From assembly GCA_012295275.1 (NCBI GenBank), contig CM022674.1, forward strand, positions 16,821,127 through 16,882,754: a stretch of 61,628 nt of DNA, in the 5' to 3' direction. The notes below the pieces were generated by a model that did not search any database, was not told the origin of the DNA, and saw only the letters and a program-made list of their open reading frames with translations. The DNA is from Chrysomallon squamiferum (lineage: Eukaryota; Mollusca; Gastropoda; Neomphalida; Peltospiridae). Positions 39,597 through 54,691 of this stretch are shown piece by piece; the first letter of the stretch is position 1, and every line of letters starts with the position of its first letter. The translations under genes were made by a program, and so were the position numbers.

Positions 39597-41279
39597 ATAG
39601 AATATTCCAGTTACATCTATAAACTAATTAAATTTTATTATTAATGACTATTTCTCAGGTTATATATATGTAACCTACTTTATTGGTTTGAACAGAAACT
39701 TTTTTTTATTACATTCGTATTTGTTTGTGTGACTTTATATAAAAACTATAGTATGTTGTTGTACACTGTATAAAACAGTTTGTAAAAGATACCTCGCTGC
39801 TGATATAAAAATATGTTTTGTGAAGGAAAAATACCTGAAAGTTCTCCCATTGTTGATTCCAGATTTAATAAATATTTCTTATTATCTCTTTAATAGAATT
39901 TTTTTTTTTTAATTAATTAATTTATTTATTTTTTTTCTTCTTTTATTGTCTGTTTGACTGTTTATTTATTTGTATGTTCTTTAATTGTCTTTATTGTTTA
40001 TTCGTTGATATATTTATTTGATTATTTGTGTTTCGTTTATTCATTTATTTATTTATTTTTATTAACATTTGATCATTCATAATTTCTTATATTTTTTACT
40101 TGAATATTCAGTATAATATAATAAATAGTTTACATAATATATTTTAATAATAAGTATAGCATTTGATCACTTGAATATCCAGAAAAAAATATGATAATAA
40201 ATATTTTGCATTTCTCCATATGTAATATATTATTATTATGATTACTTAAATTTGCATATTTATAATAAGTATTTCTTTTATTTTTGCATTAGAATTTATG
40301 ATATATTATTATACTAATAAGGATACATATGCTTGTTCGTATTATTTAACATTTGCATATTGCTAAAAACTGTATTTGCATATTAGTTATAAGTGTTGCA
40401 TATGGATGACGTGCTTATCGCTTTCATTATTGTGGTAAATATTGTCGCTGAATGGGAAATAACTGAACTGTGATAAAATTAGATGAAATTCAGGCAGTAT
40501 GTTGAATCAAATGTCACAACAGTTTCAGGTTAGACCTAAAATATGACTGATTTATCAGTCACTGAAAGTGTTCACCTTATTCCTAATTTGTTATAATTAT
40601 CGTTTTACATTTCGGTATTGATAATAATTATAGCTGAAAAATTATTCTGTATACGTGCATTTTAAATTAAATGTAATTTGTTACTATTAAACATTACAAT
40701 TATTAATAAGAACATTTGAAATGATTATTTCAAATGTTCTTATTAATAATAATTATGTTTAATGATTATTAATTTTCAGATGAATGTTTGTAATTAATTA
40801 TCAGTGAAATTAACTTCTAAATTTACTGTGATAGTGTGCCTACTACAGGCATGATTGAAACTTGAGAATAAAATCATTACAAACTATTACCTGATTATCC
40901 TTTTAATAATTTGTTAAAATATATTTGATTTCTTTGTTAACTATTTATCTCTATTCCATTTTTGTCAGAACTGATTACACGTATATCTTTCAACAGAATG
41001 TTTTAACTAGAAACCATTCACTGGGACACATGAATAAATATTACACATGTTTGTATATGTTTGTTTAGTATACCTTTTATGGAGAAAAACCGAGGACTTT
41101 ATTTGGCATTTATACTGTTGTAATATGATAACAACATGTATAGTACACTAGGCAATTTGTACGCTTTACAGTTAACAACGTTTGCCCAAAATGTAATCAC
41201 CTCCCTAATTCACTATAAACCACAAAGCTTTTTGTTCACTTCTTAACACATAATATATATTTGCAAAATTTTAGATGAA
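39555..41279. other. Poly-T run and repeated intergenic block
   Basis: About 39 T (39555-39593), then AT-rich DNA paralogous to 17.86-18.95 and 50.7-51.85 kb and to parts of 14.8-15.8 kb. No gene seen. Confidence 0.6.
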
Positions 41280-41905
41280 ATCTTTCAATTATATTGTAAT
41301 TACTAAAACCCCAGATTTCACATCCATAGAATATTATTGGTTTTATAAATCTAGGCAAACAAATCTGACAGTTCATTGATATATTAAATTGTAAATTTTG
41401 TTTTTAATATAGCAAACTTTTACTTTGAAGTTAAGTTGAATAAATTTTTCTTAATATTTATGAAGGATGCAGATTTACTTAAAACAAGGTCGAGGTATTT
41501 AACATCACTATCAGTTTATATTTCCATATTATTATATGTAAATCTATAAGTATTTGTTTTTAAATTGCCTCTGGCAAAAATCTTAATTTTTCAGTTTGGA
41601 GTAGAATCTCTTAATTTCCATGTTTTAGAATATATTTCAAAACACTGTAGTTGATGTTGTAAGTCTTCTGTTGCTAAACATTGTGCTAAAATTAATTAAT
41701 TATATCTCCTTGCCTTATTCCAGTATTGCCGTTATGTACAGTTCTTGATTTTATACCGTCGTACATATTAATTGTTTTTCTGAAACATTTCCTATTAATA
41801 TCGTAACTTAATAGTTACTGTCATGAAACAAAAGGTTATACACAATCAAAGGCTTCTTAAACATCTATAAAAACACAGTACATATTTTTACCTGTTTAAA
41901 TATAA
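41280..41905 (-). mobile_element. Non-LTR retrotransposon (LINE) reverse transcriptase fragment
   Basis: Minus-strand frames read, with stops and shifts, FIDV*EAFDCV, then RKCFRKTINMYDGIKSRT and GNTGIRQGD (the RQGD turn of LINE reverse transcriptases), then QCFEIYSKTWKLR and DVKYLDLVLSKSASF, in the right order for the middle and end of a reverse transcriptase. The palm motif with the catalytic Asp pair (FADD) is deleted. Inactive. Confidence 0.7.
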
Positions 41906-42250
41906 TGGAAATAAAAAATGTGAAAGTTCTCTCCTTGCCTTATTCCAATATTGCCAAACAAAATATTCTGATATACTGCTGTCATGTACAATTCTTGATT
42001 TTATACCGTCGTATATTTTAAATATTATTCTGAAACATTTCCCATTAGTATCGTGATATTTTTTTTACCATAAATGAATAGGCCATACAGATTCAAACAC
42101 ATTTTGAAAATCGATAAAAGAATAGTATATACTTTTCTTCGTTCTCTTTACTAATTCAAATAAAGTTTGTACTACAAAAACGTTATCAGTTGTAGAGTAA
42201 TCTTATCGAAAGCCAGACTGACTTTTTCCCAGTAATTCAACTTGATCAGG
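41906..42250 (-). mobile_element. Second LINE reverse transcriptase fragment
   Basis: Adjacent and in the same orientation, it repeats the same protein region: IDFQNVFESVWP, then WEMFQNNI and IGIRQGE. It is a different copy of the same or a related family, inserted next to or tandem with the first. Confidence 0.65.
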
Positions 42251-43745
42251 GAAAAACGTTAGACAACAAGATGATGATGATGCGACGATAATGACGATGA
42301 AATTAATAAGAAAAATAATAAGAAAGATGTAAATATGAAAAACGTAAATCATTAATTATTGTTACTGTTCTGTCAAAGAGATGGCTATAAATTATTTAAT
42401 AATGATCATTTATGTTACTGTGGTTGTACTGAAGATTTTAGAAACTGATTCTTCCTACGCTTTATTTAAATATATCTATGTACCCATCCATATAGACTAT
42501 TATACTTACATTAATAACCTACCTACCTACTTAAATATCTTCACACATACATACATACGTACGTACTTGCACAGATACATACATATTTACGTGCGAAGTG
42601 ACATCATGCCTACAACCACACACACATAGTTTTATACCTACTTAATACATTGTCTGTACAGACATATATACATATATGCATACATACATATATAAAAAAT
42701 GCATGAATACATATATACATATACTTCTATGCTCTAGAAGCATTAATACTCTAATTAAATTATTTTATAGAGATAACTGAAATATTCTAACACATCAAAC
42801 AAATAGTATGAAATAAATAATTCACTTGTTTTCGTGTTAAATTAATACTCATTAGTAAAAAAGCATATACGTGTACCAGTGTGTTTGAGTCTGTGGATAT
42901 GGGGTGGGTAGTTCGATGGACATATTCGTTCATAGATGTAAAGAGGGATTGCTGAAATCCTGCAAAGTAAAGAATTGTTTATTTTAAAATTTTATTTATA
43001 TATCCCACACAGTATACACTTACAAATATATTAATAAAATAAAAGAACAGTAACGGCAACAAAAGCAACAAAAGAACTGCAACAGAAATTAAAAACAAAT
43101 AAACAAAACATCCACATAAACACCCCCTAGTAACAAAAACCAACAAAGATACAGCAACAAAAATACCAAAACAGAACAAACGTTTCGCCCAAAACCAATA
43201 TCTGAAGCAAGACAGAAAGAAACAAGAAATCAAGCAGAGGCAGAAGCAAAAGGAAGATATGAGAAATTCTGCTAGTTCAGCAAGCGTAGATATTAAGTTT
43301 TTAAAGACGAACAAATCATAATTCAAATGATCATTTCCCTGATGACTATTAAACGAATAAACAATTCTGTTCGGCTACTATTTCTTTCAGTTGAATTCAA
43401 AGAATCAATACGAATTACACAAAAACCCATAATCATTGCATTATTAATTACATTAACCATATTCACTGTACCATCAAAAACTAGTTTGCCAAATGTGATT
43501 ACCATACTCTTTGTCTTCTATATGTTTCAGCTGAAGTGAGACATGCTGCAGGAGTTCTTAAAAAGGTTTTATGTAACACAGGATGAACTATTTCTGTTCT
43601 GGACTGTCACACGGTTAATATATTCGATGTGTTGAGTTCATGCATTTATTTGTAAACTTTTACTTCTGAATTATGCATTTATAGTCTTTGTATGCGAATT
43701 TATTAATTGACATTGTCATCGCTGCTGTTGTTATTATTATAACAG
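42251..43745. other. Flank before copy F
   Basis: ACAT/ATAC-rich DNA (42480-42720), then the plus-strand partner of the inverted flank (42830-43505) and a 5-prime leader fragment that breaks off near 43640, before where exon 1 should be. No exon 1 on this strand. Shortly before 43746 there is a trace of one upstream exon-2 unit (TTATTATTATAACAG). Confidence 0.55.
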
Positions 43746-45569
<1,824 letters not shown>

Positions 45570-45885
45570 ACTAAAACTGTAATGAAAATTTTCCCACTTT
45601 CTGTTTTGAACTAAACATATAATGAAAATTTCAACATCTGTTTTCAAGTAAAACTGTAATGAAAATTCCTCCATTTTCTGTTTCGAGAATTCCACACCTT
45701 TCTCTGTTGATATGAGACAACAGTAGTAGCTTAATCGATATGAATTATTACTTAGAGAAATAAAGGAAAAAAAAAAAAAGAAACAAAGTTACAGTTTGCA
45801 GGAATGTTGTGGTTTTTTTTGTCAAAATATTGATACTGATAAACAGAAAATTGTGCATTAAAAAAAGAAAAAAAAAAAAAAAAAA

Positions 45886-45922
<37 letters not shown>

Positions 45923-46944
45923 TAAATGTTTATTTAATTTTGCTAATGGATTTAAAAGTATTTGATTAATGTCGAGACTTTATTAGTGGGATCTTTGTAC
46001 ATTTATAATTTATAGTTGCTGAAGGTAAATTTATAGCAATCATCTTTTCAAACAGTTGCTAAATCTAATTAAATAACTATTGTATTTGGAAAGAGTTGTT
46101 AAATTTAAATCGATGTAAACAAATGTTGCTGAATTATTTTATTTTAAAACCTGTTCCGTGTAAAGATACATTTAAAATAATATAAAAAAGATAACTATTA
46201 CTGATACTTGAAACGTTCGTCTGATATCCGTAGATTATAATAATGCATTCCGCCTTAGGCGAGCTTCACTTTTTTCACATTCGTGATTGTTTGTGCTGAT
46301 TTTATATAAGAACTATAGTTTGTTTTGTATACTGTGTAAAAGTGATTGTAAAAGATTCCTCACTGTTGATGCAAATATGTATTTTGTGAAGGAGAAATGC
46401 TTGAAAGTTGAAATAGTGTTCATTCTAAGTTTAAAAATGTTTCGTATTCTCTCTGTAACAAAAGGACAATATTTTCAAGACTTAATTATTAGTATTATTA
46501 TGATTAATTTGTTTTGTTGTTATTTGATTGTTTGTTTCTTTATTTCTTTGTTTATTTCTTTGTTTATTTCTTTGTTTATTTTTGTTTATTTTTGTTATTT
46601 ATTTGTTGACGTGTTTCTTTAATTATTTGTCTCTTTTATTTATTTAATCGTTTATTTATTTCAGTAGTTCATACATGCATACATACATACGTAAACACAC
46701 ACACACAAACACACACACATATTTATCTATATATAAAAAACCCTCACTGTAAATACAATATGTGGTTTATGTAAAAACACATTAATATTTTAAATAACGT
46801 CATCTCTTCGAAGACAAAACAAAGCTGGGAAAGTGGGTTTGAACTGATCCCACGAGACTAGTTCTGTAGATGACCGTGTACAGACTGATCAGTGTTTTGT
46901 AAAGGCAGTTTGAACAAATAACAAGTCAGGTGTAGAACGATAAA
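45570..46944. other. Downstream flank of copy F
   Basis: A few 3-prime minisatellite units (to about 45690), poly-A (about 45863-45918), and AT-rich DNA paralogous to the flanks of B, E and H. No gene seen. Confidence 0.6.
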
Positions 46945-47149
46945 TTATTTATTTGTATACACTTCGTTAAGTTCTGTTTCACTATTAGTGATATTGTATT
47001 GTTCACAATTTGTTTTTAATTTAATCCCTTGGGATCTTTCTAACACTGATTAAAAAGTATAAGTTTGAAATCATGTACACATATTAAAACCTACTTCGTG
47101 TTTCGTGGGCAGCGACGGTTACTTTCGATTATTGAGATTAACTTGTTTT

Positions 47150-47245
47150 GAGTCTCGATGGCCGAACAGTAACGTCGTTCACATTCGGAGTGCTGGGGAA
47201 TGGGTGTCACACGTTCGAGTCTCGTCAGCGGCATCTAACGGGTTT
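47150..47245 (+). mobile_element. tRNA-like (SINE head) sequence, second copy
   Basis: A-box-like TGGCCGAACAG (47159-47169) and B-box-like GTTCGAGTC (47213-47221), as at 14335-14430; duplicated with the block. Confidence 0.4.
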
Positions 47246-49310
47246 GTGAGGTTGTGATTTGACACTGTCCTCCTGCACCAGTGGTTTCTGAACATTGTCT
47301 ATGTGCAGTGTGTAATAAAATGTACATAAGACAGAGAATATTCAAATCCTAATAATTTGTAATCTCTTACATTTTACACTTGAACTGTCTGAAGAAAAAA
47401 TAATAATATTTAGCTGTTATGTAATATGTTATTATAATATTACTTTAATTTGCACATTCCTAATACATTAGTATAATATATTAATTTGCATATTCATAGT
47501 GTATTATTGTTGTAATTGGTTTACATTAGCACATTTATGATACATTATTATACTAACATTCGTACTTACGCTTATTCATAATATTTCACGTTTGCATATT
47601 TATAAAAGTTAATCAGACAATAGTTTACATTCGCATATTAATAATATTATATTATAATGTTTGTCACATATGGATGATATGTTTGTCCTTTGAATAACTG
47701 AGATCAATACAGTCACTGAATAGGAAATAACTGAACTGTGCTAAAATTAGATGAAATACAGGCCTTGTGTAGGATCAATAGTTTCAGGTTAGCCCTAAAA
47801 TCCTGAATGATTTATCAGTTATTGTAAGTGTTCAGCTTATTCCTAATTTGTTATTATAATTATTATTTTACATATTATGATGTAACAGATATTCCATATT
47901 TTAAATTGAATGTAAATTATTATTATAGTTAGTATTTCACATTTCCTTATTGATAAAAATTATGTTTAATGATTATTCATTTTCATTTAAATGTTTGTAG
48001 TTAATTATCAGTGAAATTAACTTCTAAATTTACTGGAACATTGCGTCCAGTACAGGCATGATTTAACATTGAGAATGAAATATCATTACAAACTCTTACT
48101 CATTAACTTTTTAATCATATGCAAACAATCTTTGATTTGTTTTTGAATACTTTTTTAAAAAGTCTGTTTTAAATCACTCAATAATAATGATTTTTGTGAA
48201 TAAGAAATATTTTTAACTTTTGCATCAAGTGTTGCGTTTGTTTAATATTTTCTAATGGAGAGAAGCTAAAGCCAGATCAATATATAATGTTCTAACATTT
48301 TTGGTTGGAAGCTTTAATAGAAGATGTTCTAATTTAAATTTGTCTTTAAATATTCTATTGTTAATTCCTTTAGATGACTCACCTTTATATCTATTCTATT
48401 TTTATGAGAACTGATGAGATATAATTCTTACTGCATGTTTCTACCACAAATCATTCACTTTGACACATGATTATATATAACATAAACACATTCATCTAGT
48501 ATACTTTTTCACAGAAGATAATTAAGACTTGATACAACATTTACATTACAGTTGTACGATGACATGTAGAGTACACCAAGAAATGTGTACGGTGTATTTA
48601 ATGTAATTATTGTTATTGTAACACATACAGACAACTGATATCTTTCTAATTCTCCATAAACCACAAAGCGTGGTGTTGATTTGTAAATGCTTAATATATA
48701 TTTATACACAAATTATTAAAATATAAGAATAGTAAAAACAAAAACAACAATAAAAGAAATATAATACAAATACACACACTCACACACACACACAAAAAAT
48801 AATAATAATAATAATAAAATAAAATAAAATAAATAATAAAAATATAAAATAAAAAGAACAACCAAATAAACGCTACACAGAAGATATACCGAACAATCGA
48901 CAAAAATGCAAAAGCAAGACTAAGTAAAAACAAAAGAATCATTTTGGTCCAAACCAGTTACTGAAGTAAAACATAAAAACATGAAAATTCTGCTAGTTTA
49001 GCAAGCGTAAACACAAAAGTTCAAAGATGAACAAACCATATTACAAATGATCAACTGAACTGATAGAATCAATAGAAATTATAAAGAGAGCATATCTACC
49101 ATTACTGTATTATTAAGTTAACCAACCAAGTGAGATGTGGTTTTGCATAATACAGTATGAAATATTTCTATTCTGGACTGAAAACAGAAACTTGCGTCAA
49201 ATGCTTAATATATTTGAAGAGTTCAGTTTGGTAGTGTCAGTGTCTTGGAAACATTAGTAGAAGAAATTAATAGTTTATTTGGCTCTCTGAAACAACCATT
49301 AAAATATCTT

Positions 49311-49318
49311 TATATAAG
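49311..49318 (+). promoter_or_regulatory. TATA box of copy G
   Basis: TATATAAG 63 bases before the ATG at 49374, with position and sequence as in copy A. Confidence 0.5.
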
Positions 49319-49373
49319 TAGATTAATTGAGTTCTGAATAGCGATATCTGAATTTCAACATATTGTTTATAAA

Positions 49374-49763
49374 ATGAAGATAATGAAAACGATCCACGAG
49401 ATAATATTCTGTGTTTTAGCATTTCTGATAATCGTTGTTTCTTTCTGCAATTTCGAGATTAGCACTCGTAAGACTTTTCGAAAGTTACCACAATACCAAG
49501 ATAAGAAACTTGAAGAAGATCCTTCAAAAGAATATACCGTGTCCAGTAAATTGCACTGTATGACAGAATATGTCAGCAACGTAGGCTGTAAACTTGGGCT
49601 TATTATTTCTATCATTTCAAGACTGGTGAACAAAACAGAGCTACCAAAAAAGGTTTTTAATGATCGTCCAAGACATGGGAGACCCCGTAAGACAACAACA
49701 AGAAAGGAGAGAGCACTGTTGACACTTATTAGATGCCGTTCATGGGCTCAACCCCATCTTTAA
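49374..49763 (+). pseudogene. Copy G, part 1: in-frame fusion of PAN exon 1 and Tc1 helix-turn-helix
   Basis: An uninterrupted 129-codon frame. Residues 1-22 are the family signal peptide; the PAN start (TRKTFRKLPQYQDKKLEEDP ... LHCMTEYVSNVGCK) keeps only two of the four PAN Cys, then the frame passes without a stop into Tc1 transposase sequence (SRLVNKTELPKKVFNDRPRH, then GRPRKTTTRKERALLTLI) and ends at 49763. Copies A and C share the junction but have deletions or stops. The fusion point is a short stretch common to both partners (GGCTGTAAA in the gene, GGATGTAAA-like in the transposon). If expressed, it would be a short secreted protein with a basic tail. It is most likely a by-product, so it is called a pseudogene. 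Confidence 0.6.
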
Positions 49764-50035
49764 AACACCAGTGATTAGCAGTGAGAACCATTTCCTATAC
49801 GACAGTCAGGAATCGGCTAAAAGCAGGAGGAAAAACCATCAAGCATGTAAAACTATTTCCAGCTCAGAAAGCAGCACCACGACTTGTCGCGTGTAATCAA
49901 AGTGTTAGAAGGAACATTTCAAAACTGCTGAGAATTCATTTTGCGATTAGACTCATTTCTTACTGTGTAGGTGGATGGTCGTATACGTGTTTTGAGCCAA
50001 AGGATCACAGCCATGGTTATATCCAAAGTGACTGG
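49590..50035 (+). mobile_element. Tc1-type transposase fragment (copy G, in exon 1)
   Basis: As at 16763-17200, with a cleaner second frame: RTISYTTVRNRLKAGGKTIK, then the degraded FCD..THFLLC and DGRIRV catalytic-Asp region, ending in a GT tract. Confidence 0.7.
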
Positions 50036-50138
50036 TGGATATGTGTGTGTGTGCCTGCGTGTGTGTGTGTGTGTGTGTGTGTCTGTATACACATACCCAA
50101 ACACACATCCACACACATACCCATAAATATTAAGATAC

Positions 50139-50184
<46 letters not shown>

Positions 50185-50502
50185 TATATACATATATATA
50201 TAATATATATATATTTGTAGACGGTCTCTGGCATTAGGGTAAGTGTCTAAAAATTTCACAGACATGTTCGCCATTCTAACTGTAATATATACATATAGTT
50301 AGCAGAACATTTAAAAATGTCGATAAAATAAGAGATGTATAACGGCTACGTGACTGGAAAGATCAAACATTAAACTAGATCAAAAGTTACGTTTAATGAA
50401 GAGTGTCATCACTGTAGTTGTAGTCGTTGATCCTACTGTTTTGTGTTGGAAAACTGACTGACACGAATGTGATTCTAATAATTATAGAATGTTTACTTCT
50501 AG

Positions 50503-50590
50503 GTGATGCCTTGATAAACACTAAAACGGATGTTATGGATTATAAGGGAGGCTGTGATACAATCAGTGTCAGTGTGAATAGAAACTGAAA
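50503..50590 (+). pseudogene. Exon 5 stub (copy G, part 1)
   Basis: After CTTCTAG the frame gives GDALINTKTDVMDYKGGC and then breaks. The middle of exon 5 is deleted; the same stub is at 17669 in copy C. Confidence 0.65.
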
Positions 50591-50911
50591 TGAAAATTCG
50601 ATTATGTTCTGGTTTGAAATAAAACTGTAATGAAAATTGGACCATCTTCTGTGTTCAACTAAAATGTAATGAAAATTCCACTATCTTCAGGTTTGAACAA
50701 AAACTTATTTTTTTCACATTCGTGATTGATTTTGCTGACTTTAGGTAAAAACTATAGTAGGTGCTGTACTGTATAAAATAGTTCGTAAATGATTCGTCGC
50801 TGCTGATATAAAAATACATTTTGTGAAGGAAACAAATATTTGAAAGTTCTACCATTGATGATTCCAGATTCGAAAATATGTCGTATTATCTCTTTAATAG
50901 AAACAAGATAT

Positions 50912-50950
<39 letters not shown>

Positions 50951-51857
50951 TTTTATTGTCTGTTTGATTGTTTATTTATTTGTATATTATTTAACTCTCT
51001 TTATTGTTTATTCGTTGATATGTTTATTTATTTATCTATTTATTTATTTATCTATTTTTATTAACATTTGACCATTCATAATTTATTATATTTTACATTT
51101 GAATATTCAGGAAAAAAAATAATATAATATATATTCTACATAATATATTTTTATAATAATTATAGCATTTGATCATTTGAAAATGCAGATAAAAATATGA
51201 TATAACAAATATTTTCCATTTATCCATACGTAATACATTATCATAATAATTACTTTAATTTGCATATTTATAATACGTAAATCTTTTATTCTTGCATTAG
51301 AATTTATGATATATTATTATACTAATAATAATACATATGCTAGTTCGTATTATTTAACATTTGCAAAAACTGTATTTGCATACCAATTATAATTGTTGCA
51401 TATGGATGACATGCTTGTCGCTTTTATTATTGTGGTAAATATTGTCATTGAATGGGAAATAACTGAAATGTGATAAAACTAGATGGATTCCAGACATTGT
51501 GTCAAATCAAAAGTAACAATAGTTTCAAGTTAGCCTTAAAATCCTGAATGACTTATCAGTTATTGAAAGTGTTCAACTTATTCCTAATTTGTTATTATAA
51601 TTACATTTTCTAATTGATAATAATTACAAATTAAAAATTATTCTCTATATGTGCATTTTAAATTAAATGTAAATTGTTACTACAATTATTATTTCAAATG
51701 TTGTTATTAATAATAATTATGTTTAATGATTATTAATTTTAAGTTGAATGTTTGTAATTATTTAACGGTGAAATTAACTTCTAAATTTGCTGTGATAGTG
51801 TACCTAGTACATGTATGATTGAAAATTGAGAATAAAATCATTACAAACTATTAACTC
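50591..51857. other. Flank inside composite copy G
   Basis: 3-prime minisatellite units to about 50700, a TTTA run (about 50911-50955) and repeated AT-rich DNA as in copy C. No gene seen. Confidence 0.6.
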
Positions 51858-53742
51858 ATTATGAATGGAGGTAAAACAAGCGGAGTTTTTACAATTGTAC
51901 CACATGACAACGGCAGCCCCATCAAGGCGTACTGCGAAATATCTGACAATGATAGCGGTTGGCTTCTAAATTTTAGCAATGCTTTTATTAATTTTTAATT
52001 TTTTTAATTTATTTATTTTTTTTGTCGTTTTCATTTGATATCTTATTACCTTTTTCTGTGCGTTTCATCTATTTCTTTTCCTTTCCGTTTTGTTTTATTC
52101 ATGAATGTTTTAAGCAGATAAGGGACCTATTGTTTCAGGTATTTCAGAGACGGACAGACAGATCAGAAAACTTCTACAGAGCCTGGCAAGAATACAGAGA
52201 CGTATTTGGTTCATTAACTAAAGAATTCTGGTTAGGTAGGTAATTAGTAATAAATAATTAAAATATGTATATTAAAAAGTTAGTGAATTAAGTGAGTAAG
52301 TTCACAAATATAATGTTCATTCACTGGACAGTGGATTTATCGATTATCGATTTGATTTATTTTGCTAGGCAATGAGAACATAGATCTGTTGTCCAGTCAA
52401 GGTTACTACGATCTGAAACTTGACTTGGAAAATTTCGAAGGAAACACGACTTTTGCTGTCTACAAAACTTTCTCGATAACTGGAGAAGATGATTTTTATC
52501 GCTTATCAGTTGAAAAATAGAGCGGAAATGCAGGTAATTTGAAATAAATAAATACAACAACAACAACAGAAATCATGCTAATAATAATAAGAATCTTCTA
52601 AAAAAAAAAAAAAAACAACAACAACAAATTAAATAAATGAATGAATGAATGAATAAACAAATAATCAAATACATTCAATTATAATACATTTCTAAAACAA
52701 CCCGAACAATCACAATGACAATAAAAATAATCGACTAATTATTAAATTTATATTAAATTTATCTGTAAACAGTTCATATCTGAATTTAGAAAAAACAATG
52801 TATTTTTTTGTTCTTGTAAAACAGTCCTCGCGATATGTCATACTTGCTGAAATCAAGTTTATGCCATGTGCTGTCAGTTTGTATTGAATATTGAGAACCC
52901 TGACTGGTAAATTGGCACGTTGTAAATTGTCAGAGGCTAAAAGGTGGCAAATTATTGGCATGAGAGATCCAGGAACTCTCCTCAAACTATTTGGATGTCA
53001 ACTTTGGCGCAGTATATCCATCATTTCATGACAAAGACAGAGCTGTAAAAACAGGATTTAAACATTGTCCAACACATGGGAATCCCTGTAAGACAACAAC
53101 AAGAGAGGAGAGAGAATTGTTGAGACTTGTTAGACGTCGATCATGGGTCTCAACCACATTTTTAAAACAACAGTGGTTACCATTGAGAGCCATTTCCAAC
53201 ACGACCTTCAGGAATCGGCTAAAAGCAGGACAGAAAACATAAAGCGTATAAAACTATCTCAAGCTCACAAACAAGTACCACATTTAAACATGTAGATAAA
53301 ACGAAATATTTGTACCGGTTACCTCACTGAAAAGAACAAACATTAAGCTAGTTTTAAACCTTACGTTTAAAGAATAGGGTCATCATAGTGGTCGTAGTTT
53401 TTCATCCTGCTGTTTTATTTTGGAAAACTGATTGACACGAATGTGATTCTGATAATTATAGAATGTTTACTTGTAGGTGATGCCCTGATAAACGCTGTAA
53501 CAGATAACGTTCGTCACAATGGTATGAAATTCTCTACAGAGGACAATGGAAACGCATGTGCTAGGGGTTATAAGGGAGGCTGGTGGTACAACGACTTTCA
53601 CTCTGCCAATCTGAACCGTCCGTACCTCAACGGAACCAATAACCTCTTTGATGTAGGCATCAACTGGTCGCCAAGGAGAGGCTATTATTATTCATTGAAG
53701 AAAACTGTAATGAAAATTCGACCATCTTCTGTTTTGAACTAA
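51858..53742 (+). pseudogene. Copy G, part 2: exons 2-5, less decayed than copy C
   Basis: The exon 2 remnant (51858-51965) lacks its acceptor half and has CTAAAT in place of the donor. Exon 3 (52139-52235) is fully open with a good TTTCAG acceptor (VFQRRTDRSENFYRAWQEYR). Exon 4 (52369-52533) has TAG at 52518-52520. A Tc1 remnant precedes exon 5 (53477-53742), which is open but with YNDFH for YNSCH and SPRRGYYY for SPWRGYYY. Exons 3 and 5 without damage, next to the shared stop in exon 4, suggest that the exon 4 stop came before the A/C/G duplication. Confidence 0.8.
52845..53265 (+). mobile_element. Tc1 transposase remnant (copy G, before exon 5)
   Basis: Same element as at 1230-1585 and 19975-20385, with identical ends. 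Confidence 0.7.
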
Positions 53743-54617
53743 AACTCTAATGAAATTTCGATCAATTTCAGTTTTGAATTAATAGTGTGATACAAAGTTG
53801 GCCATCTTAAGTTTTCAAAGAAACGTGTGATGAAATTAGATCATGTTCTCTTTTTATCTGAAACTGTAACGAGAATTTGACTATCTTCTGTTTTGAATTA
53901 TAAATGTAATGAAAGTCCGACTATCTTCTGTTTTCAATTACAACTGTAATGAAACTTTACTATCTTCTGTTTTCAATTATAACTAGAATGAAAATTCGGC
54001 CATATTATGTTTTGCATTAAAACTGTGATGAAAATTCCACCGTATTCGGGTTTGAAGTAACACTGTGTTCTTAGTTCAAAAAAACGAAGCAATAGTATTA
54101 GCCTAATGAAAACTGAATTATTAACTGGAGAAATAAAATAAAATAAAAAAACGAAAAAACATTCCAACTGACAGGACTGTTTCCTTACTCAAAATATTGA
54201 AGACAAAAAAAATGATTGGGAAAAAAATATGAAACAAAATGTTTGAAATGTTTATTTCTTTTCGGATTTATTTTATATAAATCTGCAAACTACTAATTTG
54301 AAACAATTGCTGAATGTAAATTTTTAACACTTGATAAATTTAATTTTATAATTGATTTGTTTGGAAAGAGTTGTTAAATGTAATTGAATGTAAGCAAATG
54401 TTGCTGATTGTTTTTTTTTATTCGTGTTCTGGATAAAGATAAATGTACACACACACTCTCACACACACACACACATATATTATGTTCGAAAAAATATGTG
54501 TATGAGCAGGATTTTTAAAAAACAAGAAGATATCATTAAAGCAAGAGAAAACACAAAATTAAATAATAATAATATTAATATTACAAATGCCTCTACTAAT
54601 ACTGCAACTACAACTAT

Positions 54618-54691
<74 letters not shown>

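Larger units (their letters stand above)
46945..49373. other. Upstream duplicated block before copy G
   Basis: Paralogous to 14129-16541 along its length, including the tRNA-like stretch and the 5-prime flank of exon 1. No gene seen. Confidence 0.65.

Noticed and set aside
42381-42629. 82-codon ORF of Tyr/Ile/Thr-rich composition
   Set aside because: Follows ACAT/TATA repeats; no recognisable domain.
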